Notes under the pieces: generated by a model
Databases searched by the model: none
Told to the model about the DNA's origin: nothing
The model's input: the letters and a program-made list of their open reading frames with translations, nothing else
Position numbers and translations under genes: made by a program
Shown: piece by piece, positions 1-5,367 of the stretch
Position numbering within the stretch: position 1 is the first letter of the stretch
Layout of the letters: each line of letters begins with the position of its first letter
Source of the DNA: JBBRLG01 sp038231495
GTDB taxonomy: Bacteria > Planctomycetota > Planctomycetia > Gemmatales > Gemmataceae
Assembly (NCBI GenBank): GCA_038231495.1
Contig: JBBRLG010000119.1
Location: forward strand, 1 to 14,462
Direction: 5' to 3'
Length of the DNA stretch: 14,462 nucleotides

Positions 1-53
1 GCAGGGATGTCGGCGGGCAGCAGAGAGAAGGCCCGAGGCTTGCGACCACGCAT
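1..53 (-). CDS. 5' end of a transposase-like gene (partial)
   Basis: Only the first 17 codons are inside the window; the gene runs off the left edge. They read MRGRKPRAFSLLPADIP. A good ribosome binding site, GGAGG, lies 8 nt before the ATG (plus-strand 62-66). The N-terminus resembles, from memory, the start of IS630-type or helix-turn-helix transposase proteins common in Gemmata-like planctomycetes. Seventeen residues cannot prove this. A second ATG at plus 89-91, also with a GGAGG-like site, opens a different frame and is less likely. The family assignment is tentative. Confidence 0.45.
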   Translation of the reverse strand, partial: MRGRKPRAFSLLPADIP

Positions 54-207
54 GGGAATAACCTCCGTTGTCCGGCGAGGATTACTCCCATGATAACGTC
101 CTCCTCAATTCCTTGCAGAACTTACGCAGGGAGACACTAGTACCTGGATTCCGTGCGGTTGTCCGTTCGTCGTAGGGAATGCTTTGCAATCGGGTCCGAT
201 TCGGTTT
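54..207. other. Spacer with no recognised gene
   Basis: This stretch lies between the left-edge gene start and the MITE-like element. I see no convincing ORF or RNA gene. It should contain the promoter and leader of the left-edge minus-strand gene; the only clear signal is that gene's GGAGG. Together with the MITE at 208-358 it makes up the gene-free 342 bp before the redoxin gene. Confidence 0.6.
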
Positions 208-358
208 ATCCTGAGGTAACCGTTCACTCCCCCCTTACGAAGGGGGGGTAGGGGGGGTGGAGAGAGCGCCATGACCAAGTTCTTCTAATCGTTCTTAACC
301 CCCCCTGCCCCCCCTTCGTAAGGGGGGGAGAAGTTGCCGGTGAACGGTTACATCCTGA
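208..358. mobile_element. MITE-like element with inverted ends and target duplication
   Basis: A perfect 12-bp inverted repeat, GTAACCGTTCAC at 216-227 and GTGAACGGTTAC at 340-351, forms the outer ends. Inside each arm is a C-tract/TTACGAA/G-tract palindrome (228-258 and about 298-330), so the arms pair over about 40 nt. The right arm has an extra 10 nt. The heptamer ATCCTGA lies directly outside each end (208-214 and 352-358), which is what a target-site duplication looks like. There is no coding capacity inside. The element is about 137 bp, so it would be a non-autonomous transposon mobilised in trans. It ends 37 bp before the redoxin start codon and may affect that gene's expression. Confidence 0.75.
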
Positions 359-395
359 CTTCGCCCACGTTCTTCATTTCACAGGAGGAATCACG

Positions 396-1646
396 ATGCG
401 CTGGTTGGCTGCGTTGGCCCTGATGTTGCTGGTCGGGTTGCCGGCACTCTGGGCCTGGGACGACGGGAAAGACGAACCCAAGGAGCCGGCGAAATCGAAA
501 GTCGCCGAGGAAGTGGACGCGCTCATCATGGCCCATCAAAAGGCCATGAGTGACTTCTACCAAAAAAGACAAGAGAAGCTGAAAGATGCCAAAACGCCCG
601 AAGAGCGCACCGTCATCTTCGGAGAGGCGCTTCCCAAGTCCGACGTTACGAGGGACAAGCTTTTGGACTTGGTAGAGAAGAATCCAAAAGAGCAGGAGGC
701 GGCCGTTACGGCTTTGCGGTGGCTGGTGACCAACGAAGCCCGCGACGACGAGAGCCAAAAAGGCTCGGCGAAAGCCTGGGACCTGCTGATCAAAGACTAC
801 GCGGCCAATCCCAAAATCGCCGCCCTGTTGGGCGATTTTAGCTACCGCGACTCGCCCAAAGTGGAAGAGTTGTTCCGCGCCGTCTTGGAAAAGAATCCTG
901 CCCGCGAAGCAAAGGGTCAGGCTAGCTTTTATCTCGGCGGCCATTTGAACCGGGTTGCCTCCATGAGCAGAAGCCTCAAAGAGCGGCCCGAAGAAGCCAA
1001 ATCGCTGGAAGGCTATCTTGGCAAGGAAGGCGTCACGAGGCTGAAGGACGCGGACCCCGACAAACTGGCCAAGGAAGCGGAGACGCTCTTTGAATTGGCC
1101 GAAGCCAAGTACGGCGACGTCGTGTTGTCTACCAACGCGCGGACCATGAAGAAAACCACCATCGCCGATCGCGTGGTGAGTGAACTGTTTGAAATTCGCC
1201 ACCTCGCCATTGGCAAGGAAGTGCCGGATATCGTGGCCGAAGACCTCGACGGCAAATCCTTCAAGCTGAGCGATTATCGCGGCAAGGTGGTTGTCCTCGA
1301 CTTCTGGGGGCATTGGTGAGGCCCTTGCCGGGCGATGTACCCCCACGAGCGGTCGCTCGTGAAAAGGCTCGAAGAAAAGCGCTTCGCTCTTATTGGCATC
1401 AACAGCGATGTCGATAAGGACGAACTGAAAAAGGCGATGGAAAAGGAACACATTACCTGGCGCTCGTTTTGGAACGGTCCGGAAGGCACGGGCGGGCCGA
1501 TCTCCACGAAATGGAACGTCCGCGGTTGGCCGACCATCTACGTTGTCGATGCCAAGGGTGTTATCCGGTTCAAAAACGTTCGTGGCGAAGCCATGGACAA
1601 GGCCGTCGATCAACTCCTCAAGGAAACGGAGAAAGACGGCAAGTAA
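396..1646 (+). CDS. Selenocysteine-containing TlpA/redoxin-family protein (UGA read-through)
   Basis: This is a predicted exported thiol/selenol oxidoreductase of 416 residues, including one in-frame TGA at 1317-1319. Start: ATG with AGGAGG 7 nt upstream (383-388). Residues 1-20 form a Sec signal peptide (MRWLAALALMLLVGLPALWA). Residues about 30-255 are a charged, mostly helical region. A redoxin/thioredoxin fold starts near residue 260. The active site reads DFWGHW-[TGA]-GPCRAMYP, so the TGA is residue 308, exactly where the nucleophilic Cys of the family's W-C-G-P-C normally sits. The resolving Cys is C311. Downstream, the frame continues as good family sequence, with the cis-proline motif GWPT (P379) and DAKG, to a TAA at 1644-1646. 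A hairpin at 1344-1361 fits a bacterial SECIS. Homology to the TlpA/redoxin family is clear; selenocysteine insertion is inferred. A nonsense mutation or a sequencing error is the alternative. A naive gene call would stop at 1319 and lose the active site. Confidence 0.85.
1317..1319 (+). other. In-frame UGA, predicted selenocysteine codon (Sec308)
   Basis: TGA replaces the first cysteine codon of the CGPC motif, between TGG (Trp) and GGC-CCT-TGC (Gly-Pro-Cys). It is one base from TGC or TGT. It is the only stop codon in the frame between 396 and 1644. Confidence 0.8.
1344..1361 (+). promoter_or_regulatory. Predicted bacterial SECIS hairpin
   Basis: CACGAGC (1344-1350) pairs perfectly with GCTCGTG (1355-1361) around a GGTC tetraloop (1351-1354). 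The stem starts 24 nt, and the loop 31 nt, after the TGA. Bacterial SECIS elements lie within the coding sequence just after the UGA and carry G at the start of the apical loop. The E. coli fdhF loop, which SelB binds, also contains GGUC. There is no bulged U in this stem, unlike fdhF. The hairpin also encodes the residues PHERSLV, so part of its sequence is constrained by the protein. Confidence 0.72.
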
Positions 1647-1664
1647 AAGGCAGTGGGGATGTCG

Positions 1665-1739
1665 GGTGGGTCTGCCGAGCGTCGGGGCGTACGCCCCGAC
1701 GCTCGATCGTTTACATTCGCGCAGCGCCTTGGACCCACC
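1665..1739. repeat. Nested palindrome, possible terminator of the redoxin gene
   Basis: An exact 28-nt palindrome occupies 1677-1704: 12-bp arms beginning GAGCGTCGGGGC around a GTAC centre. It sits inside a wider 8-bp inverted repeat, GGTGGGTC (1665-1672) with GACCCACC (1732-1739). It lies just after the redoxin stop codon. No T-run follows, so it may be a dispersed REP-like element rather than a classic intrinsic terminator. The rest of the 1647-1854 spacer shows nothing I recognise. Confidence 0.6.
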
Positions 1740-1854
1740 GGCGCGGCACCGCTGACCCTATCCCGGCACGCCAGTTGCAGCCTATCCCCATGCCCTTGAA
1801 CCATCCTGCTGCCGCCCGCGGCAGGCGTCTTTTCAGCAAACAGGAGGCAGACGC

Positions 1855-2523
1855 ATGAAGCCCTTTTCGACCCTGACCCTCGCCGTTCTGACACTCTCTT
1901 TGTCGGCGGCCTCTGTGCAAGCCGCCGACAAGGACAAGGACGATGTGCCGTTCCAATCCGCCACCGGCGTCATCAGCGAAGTGCGGCCGCAGGACAAGCA
2001 GATCGTGCTGAAGCTGCGAAAAGGCGAATCAATCACGCTGACCGCGGACGACCATTCGCGCATCGACTTCCCGAAGGCCGACGGCAAGCTGGCCCAGCTC
2101 AAGGACGGCAAGCGCGTCCGCGTGACCTACTACGCCAAGGACGGGACCAACCGGCTGCTGTCCCTGTCCGAACCGCGCGTTACTCTTGAGAAGATCAAGC
2201 AGGGCATCGACGTGGCCACGGCGTTTGCCAAGCAGGCGTCGTTCAAGGACCGCGACGAGTACAAGAAAAATCTGCACACGGTCCTTCAGGACGTGGACGA
2301 ACACATCGACGCGCTGGAGGCCCAGGCCGAGAAAGCCGACGGCGAGGCTCGCAAGGCGCTCGACAAGGACGTGCAGGAACTGCGCCGTCAGCGCGAGACG
2401 CTGCGCAAGCGCCTGGCCGACGTGGACGCGGCCAACGCGGACAACTGGAACGAAGTTCGCGACAACGTCAACGGCGTAATCGGCGACGTGCAACGAATCA
2501 TTAACCGGACGCGGGACAAATAA
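1855..2523 (+). CDS. Secreted small protein with beta domain and coiled-coil C-terminus
   Basis: The product is 222 residues of unknown function. The ATG is set by AGGAGG 7 nt upstream (1842-1847). Residues 1-23 are a clear signal peptide ending VQA, with cleavage likely before ADKDKDD, so it should be periplasmic or surface-located. Residues about 33-107 alternate hydrophobic and charged residues (GVISEVRPQDKQIVLKL, then RVRVTYYAKDG) and look like a small beta-barrel. Residues about 108-222 are highly charged and helical (QDVDEHIDALEAQAEKADG, ELRRQRETLRKRLADVDA) and are likely coiled coil. No catalytic motif is visible. It follows the redoxin gene in the same direction after a 208-bp spacer with a palindrome, so it probably has its own transcript. 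I do not recognise a named family. Confidence 0.85.
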   Translation: MKPFSTLTLAVLTLSLSAASVQAADKDKDDVPFQSATGVISEVRPQDKQIVLKLRKGESITLTADDHSRIDFPKADGKLAQLKDGKRVRVTYYAKDGTNRLLSLSEPRVTLEKIKQGIDVATAFAKQASFKDRDEYKKNLHTVLQDVDEHIDALEAQAEKADGEARKALDKDVQELRRQRETLRKRLADVDAANADNWNEVRDNVNGVIGDVQRIINRTRDK

Positions 2524-2532
2524 GGGATGAAA

Positions 2533-2627
2533 GAGGAGGGATGAAGGATGAAGCAAAGACACTGGCCTACTGTTTTGTCTTTGCTTCATCCTTCATCCCT
2601 CCTCCCTCCTCCCTCCTCCTTGTGGTG
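2533..2627. repeat. Heptamer-repeat hairpin after the coiled-coil gene
   Basis: A perfect 29-bp inverted repeat pairs 2533-2561 with 2576-2604 around a 14-nt loop. The arms are built from the heptamer GGATGAA and its complement TTCATCC, and the right side continues in 7-nt steps as CTCCTCC units to about 2627. It lies 10 bp after the stop codon at 2523. It could act as a bidirectional terminator or mRNA-stabilising hairpin, but there is no simple T-run. Confidence 0.75.
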
Positions 2628-2712
2628 GTCGCCGGGGGGGGAATCGTCCGCCCCGCCGCGCGAGCCAATCGTTGTCCAACCGCGACGCCTTTGGATGACG
2701 ACCGGGCCTGTC

Positions 2713-2886
2713 CGACCCTAGCCAAGCCAATCCACATTTGGCGAGGGTCGAACCGCTTGTGCGCAAACGCTATCCGCAAGGCAGCCGTAAACCCTTTATC
2801 ACTAGGCTCTTACGAATCAGCACCGACGCCGGATCGACCCTGGCCAATGTTGACCCTCGCCACGAATTTAACATTGGCGAGGGTCG
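2713..2886. repeat. CGACCCTCGCCAA inverted-repeat family
   Basis: Five related copies are visible. Pair one is CGACCCTAGCCAA (2713-2725) against TTGGCGAGGGTCG (2738-2750), with one mismatch. Pair two is 2835-2851 (CGACCCTGGCCAATGTT) against 2870-2886, again with one mismatch. A further copy, TGACCCTCGCCA, lies between them at 2851-2862. The tight clustering suggests local duplication of a small palindromic element. Confidence 0.65.
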
Positions 2887-2905
2887 GCCTTTCCGGGTGT
2901 CGTTC

Positions 2906-2933
2906 GCGTGCGCCAGCGGACGCTGGCGCACGC
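2906..2933. repeat. Perfect GC-rich hairpin
   Basis: GCGTGCGCCAGCG (2906-2918) is followed, after GA, by its exact reverse complement (2921-2933). It is a very stable stem inside the gene-free spacer, with no coding or obvious regulatory partner. Confidence 0.7.
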
Positions 2934-3034
2934 GCAAAAGCTGCCACCGTCGGTGAATGGCACTCCTCTCACCGCGTGGGCGAGGGCAGGAAGCGTTTCG
3001 CTCCCCGAAAGATTTGCCACACCCTTTGGACCCT

Positions 3035-3069
3035 GCCGGTCGAGCGGTTTGTGCCGACAAACGGCGTGG
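3035..3069 (+). repeat. 35-nt imperfect direct repeat, left copy
   Basis: This 35-nt stretch matches 4028-4062 with six mismatches. The longest shared block is GCCGACAAACGGCG. The two copies bracket the DUF4058 gene. Both can be read as a peptide containing VERxxPTNG, so they may be remnants of a coding or mobile sequence. Confidence 0.5.
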
Positions 3070-3212
3070 TTTGCACCGGTTGGCACGATTGGTTAGGCTT
3101 TGTAGAAAACCTGCAAAACACTAACACGAACAATTCCTTGCGAGAGCGTAAACAGGCTCCCCGATAGTGGTCCTCTACCGTAACGGGCTGGCCACGCGAA
3201 GGCGCCCGAGAT

Positions 3213-3218
3213 TACAAT
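3213..3218 (+). promoter_or_regulatory. Possible -10 box for the DUF4058 gene
   Basis: TACAAT matches the sigma-70 -10 consensus at five of six positions and lies 21 nt before the DUF4058 ATG. The -35 region is poor. The same TTACAATG string occurs before the oxidoreductase gene (5320-5327). The call rests on the motif only. Confidence 0.3.
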
Positions 3219-3239
3219 GACGACCAGGAGAAACGTGCC

Positions 3240-3977
3240 ATGCCGTTACGCGACCATTTTCGCCCGCCGCTGGACAATGCCCATTCGTGGGAGGGTTTCC
3301 ACGGCGGTTGGCCGATGGTCATTGTGCAACACCTGCACAAGCGACTGCCTACCGGCTACGCCGCCGAGCCGCGCGTCCATCTGGGCCCCTCCTTCGAGAT
3401 CGACGTGTCCGCCTACGAGGAAGACGAACCGGCTGCCTTGATGCCCGCAACCGGCACGGACGCAGGCGGCGTCGCGACCGCGGTCTGGGCGCCGCCGCGG
3501 CCGACCTTCGGTGTCGTGACCGACCTGCCGGACCAGGACGAGTACGAAGTCCGGGTCTACGACACGAAGCGATACCGCCGCCTGGTGGCTGCCGTCGAAA
3601 TCATTAGCCCCGCCAATAAGGACCGGCCCGAACACCGCCGCGCGTGCGTGGCCAAGTGTGCGGCCCTGCTCCAGCAGCGAGTCTCGGTCGTCCTTGTCGA
3701 TCTGGTCACGACGCGGCAATTCAACCTGTACGGCGACCTGCTCGAACTGCTCGGCCAGGCCGACCCCTCCCTGACGCCGGAGCCGCCTCCGCTGTATACC
3801 GCCGCCTGCCGCTGGACGCGCCGGGACGACGCCTGGCACTTCGAGGCCTGGGCGCACGCCCTCGCCCTGGGCCAACCGCTGCCGACGCTGCCGTTGTGGC
3901 TCGCCGACAACTTCGCCATACCCCTGGAGCTGGAAGCGAGCTACGAGGAGACCTGCCGCATCCTCCGCGTTGCCTGA
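3240..3977 (+). CDS. DUF4058-family protein
   Basis: The product is 245 residues with no signal peptide or membrane segment, so it is probably cytosolic. The ATG follows AGGAG (3226-3230) by 9 nt. The opening MPLRDHFRPPLDNAHSWEGFH and the central VAAVEIISPANKDRP, then CAALLQQRVSVVLVDLV, are features I associate with the DUF4058 family, which has many paralogues in planctomycetes and cyanobacteria. Its function is unknown. The E-x-x-S-P-x-N-K segment near residues 120-127, followed by a helix and a beta strand, recalls Uma2-like PD-(D/E)XK nuclease folds, but I cannot show catalytic competence. The gene stands alone between repeat-rich spacers. Confidence 0.8.
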   Translation: MPLRDHFRPPLDNAHSWEGFHGGWPMVIVQHLHKRLPTGYAAEPRVHLGPSFEIDVSAYEEDEPAALMPATGTDAGGVATAVWAPPRPTFGVVTDLPDQDEYEVRVYDTKRYRRLVAAVEIISPANKDRPEHRRACVAKCAALLQQRVSVVLVDLVTTRQFNLYGDLLELLGQADPSLTPEPPPLYTAACRWTRRDDAWHFEAWAHALALGQPLPTLPLWLADNFAIPLELEASYEETCRILRVA

Positions 3978-4027
3978 GACGCCGTCCACGGCGACCCCTT
4001 CCGGCGGGTCATGAAACTGCTGACGCT

Positions 4028-4062
4028 GGCGGTCGAACGGATTACGCCGACAAACGGCGCGG
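4028..4062 (+). repeat. 35-nt imperfect direct repeat, right copy
   Basis: This is the partner of the copy at 3035-3069. It lies 50 bp after the DUF4058 stop codon. The pair may mark the ends of a unit that moved together with the gene, or an old duplication. Confidence 0.5.
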
Positions 4063-4077
4063 ATCGTCCCCGGCGTT

Positions 4078-4103
4078 GATGATTGTTTTGCTAATCAATC
4101 ATC
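4078..4103 (+). terminator. Possible terminator hairpin after the DUF4058 gene
   Basis: GATGATTG (4078-4085) pairs with CAATCATC (4096-4103) around a 10-nt loop. The stem is short and AT-rich, with only weak downstream T content, so it is a weak candidate. Confidence 0.35.
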
Positions 4104-4129
4104 CCTTCCAAAGACGCTCACGCCGCCTC

Positions 4130-4198
4130 GTAGCCGCAAGCGGCCCGCTTGCAGGCTGAAGCCACGCAGAAGCCTGCAAGCGAGCCGCTTGCGGCTAC
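4130..4198. repeat. GCCGCTTGCGGC-core palindrome overlapping the phosphatase stop codon
   Basis: Two 28-nt arms, 4130-4157 and 4171-4198, pair with a single C/A mismatch (4145 opposite 4183) around a 13-nt loop. The outer part is GTAGCCGCAAGCGGC and the inner part CGCTTGCAGGCT. The TAG stop codon of the minus-strand phosphatase (4195-4197) is part of the right arm. Placed between two convergent genes, it could terminate transcription in both directions. The same core recurs at 10032-10069 and 11902-11952. Confidence 0.75.
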
Positions 4199-5085
4199 GC
4201 CTCGAAGCGGGAGACGACGGCGGTGATGTTGTCGCGACCACCCTGGGCGTTGGCCTCGGCGATCAGGCGGTTGCAAGCGCTTTCCGGCTCGCGTTCCTCC
4301 GTCAGGATGGTGGCGATACGCTCGTCCGGCAGCATGCCGGTCAGGCCGTCGGAACACAGGAGCAGCACGTCGTCCGGTTCGAGCGTGAGCCGGTGCATCT
4401 CCACCAGGACGCCTTGCTCGTGGCCGCCGAGGACGTTCGTGACCATGCTGCGGTAGGGGTGGGTGGACGCCTCGCGCGGCGACAGCGTGCCGCGGCGGAC
4501 CATTTCGGCCACCAGGGTGTGGTCGCGCGTCAGCTGCCGCAATTCTCCCCTCGAAAACAGGTAGGCGCGGCTGTCGCCGGCGTGGGCCACGAACAGCTTC
4601 CAATCCACCGCGAAGGCCAGGGTCAGCGTGGTGCCCATGCCCTCCAGCTCCGGGTGGGAGACCGCCTCCTCGAAGATGCGGGAGTCGGCCCGGAGGAGCG
4701 CGCCCTGGAACTCCTTCATTACGACGTGTTCGTCGGCCGGCTTCAGGTTGAAGAACCGGTTCAGAGTGTTCAGGAGGAAGGAGTCGATGGTCTTGATGGT
4801 GAGGGCGCTGGCCACCTCGCCGGCCCGGTGGCCGCCCATGCCGTCGGCCACCAGGAACAGGTGGCCGCGTGGGCTGCCGTAGCGGGACGCCGTGTTCGGT
4901 ACGCTGGTCTGGTAGACGTGCAGGGTCCGCACGAGTTCCACCACGGCGAAATGGTCCTCGTTGGCGGGCCGGACGCGGCCCTTGTCAGTGAGGCCAAAGC
5001 TGCGCACCAGGAAAGGGCTGTACGTCGGCGGCCGCTCCAACGGCAACGGGATCGTGATGGCCGTGTCGGTCGTGGCTTCACTCAT
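4195..5085 (-). CDS. PP2C-family serine/threonine protein phosphatase
   Basis: A metal-dependent phosphatase of 296 residues that would remove phosphate from Ser/Thr in proteins, typically opposing Hanks-type kinases. The ordered PP2C motifs are all visible: RPANEDHF (39-46), DGMGGHRAGE (81-90, metal-binding Asp), GMGTTLTL (149-156), AHAGDSRAYL (167-176), LTRDHT (195-200), LLLCSDGLTGM (241-251) and GGRDNITAVV (282-291, metal-binding Asp and Asn). Length is normal for the bacterial PrpC/Stp type. There is no membrane segment or fused sensor domain, so it is probably a soluble cytosolic enzyme. The start has GGAGG 5 nt upstream on the minus strand. No kinase gene lies in the window, so its partner is elsewhere. 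It is divergent from the oxidoreductase gene, and its last codon lies in a palindromic repeat. Confidence 0.95.
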   Translation of the reverse strand: MSEATTDTAITIPLPLERPPTYSPFLVRSFGLTDKGRVRPANEDHFAVVELVRTLHVYQTSVPNTASRYGSPRGHLFLVADGMGGHRAGEVASALTIKTIDSFLLNTLNRFFNLKPADEHVVMKEFQGALLRADSRIFEEAVSHPELEGMGTTLTLAFAVDWKLFVAHAGDSRAYLFSRGELRQLTRDHTLVAEMVRRGTLSPREASTHPYRSMVTNVLGGHEQGVLVEMHRLTLEPDDVLLLCSDGLTGMLPDERIATILTEEREPESACNRLIAEANAQGGRDNITAVVSRFEA

Positions 5086-5173
5086 CGCATCCTCCAGACG
5101 GGGAATGGGCTACCTGGTTGGTGCAATTAGCGTGCCGTCGCGATCGCGTCTCTGGGCGATCCGGTTCCTCTTT

Positions 5174-5255
5174 GGTCCGTGGTCCGTGGTCCGTTGCAAA
5201 GAAGCGAGTAGTATTTAGCAACGGACAACGGACAACGGACAACGGACAACGGACC
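5174..5255. repeat. Heptamer-repeat hairpin between divergent genes
   Basis: Three 7-nt units of the GGTCCGT type (5174-5197) face five units of ACGGACA (5218-5255). The arms pair over about 24 nt with roughly two mismatches. The element lies in the divergent 5086-5367 spacer, so it is not at a gene end here; a terminator role is less natural than at the other two heptamer sites. Confidence 0.7.
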
Positions 5256-5296
5256 GTGTCGGGTTCGCCAAGTTTGGGTTGTTACACGTTTTCTCT

Positions 5297-5326
5297 TTGT
5301 CCTCGGTGCCAGTGCGCGGTTACAAT
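5297..5326 (+). promoter_or_regulatory. Possible sigma-70-like promoter for the oxidoreductase
   Basis: TTGTCC (5297-5302) and TACAAT (5321-5326) are separated by 18 nt; they match the -35 and -10 consensus at four and five of six positions. The -10 box ends 41 nt before the ATG at 5368. This is a motif match only. Confidence 0.35.
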
Positions 5327-5367
5327 GCGAGGCGTCGCCGCGAATCCAGACGGACAAGGGGGAAACC

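Larger units (their letters stand above)
2524..3239. other. 716-bp spacer rich in inverted repeats
   Basis: I see no credible gene here. Open frames exist (one of about 200 codons begins at 2541), but they start inside a palindrome and translate repeat DNA. The spacer holds, in order, a heptamer-repeat hairpin (2533-2627), two inverted pairs of a CGACCCTCGCCAA-type repeat (2713-2750 and 2835-2886), a perfect GC-rich hairpin (2906-2933), one copy of a 35-nt repeat that recurs after the next gene (3035-3069), and a possible -10 box before the DUF4058 gene (3213-3218). Confidence 0.75.

Noticed and set aside
396..1319. Redoxin gene as a pseudogene truncated by a nonsense mutation
   Set aside because: The downstream half is intact, the stop is TGA precisely at a catalytic Cys, and a fitting hairpin follows. 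It remains possible if the genome lacks selenocysteine machinery.
348..1613. A 421-codon minus-strand open frame opposite the redoxin/selenoprotein gene
   Set aside because: It has no family-like motifs and no ribosome binding site I can see, and it is a mirror of a strongly recognisable plus-strand protein with a signal peptide. High-GC coding DNA often leaves long antisense frames.
1335..1646. A separate 103-residue thioredoxin-like protein starting at the ATG at 1335
   Set aside because: It has no ribosome binding site at a suitable distance, it would begin after the active-site Cys, and it is in the same frame as the upstream gene. It is better explained as the C-terminal part of the selenoprotein.
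2533..2933. A CRISPR array in the repeat-rich spacer
   Set aside because: The repeats are inverted pairs with short, irregular spacing, not direct repeats of constant length with unique spacers, and there are no cas genes nearby.
2541..3167. A 208-codon plus-strand open frame in the spacer
   Set aside because: It starts inside the heptamer hairpin and runs through several palindromes. The composition is not protein-like and no family is recognisable.
4189..5130. A 313-codon plus-strand frame opposite the phosphatase
   Set aside because: It is the antisense shadow of a complete PP2C gene with all catalytic motifs.
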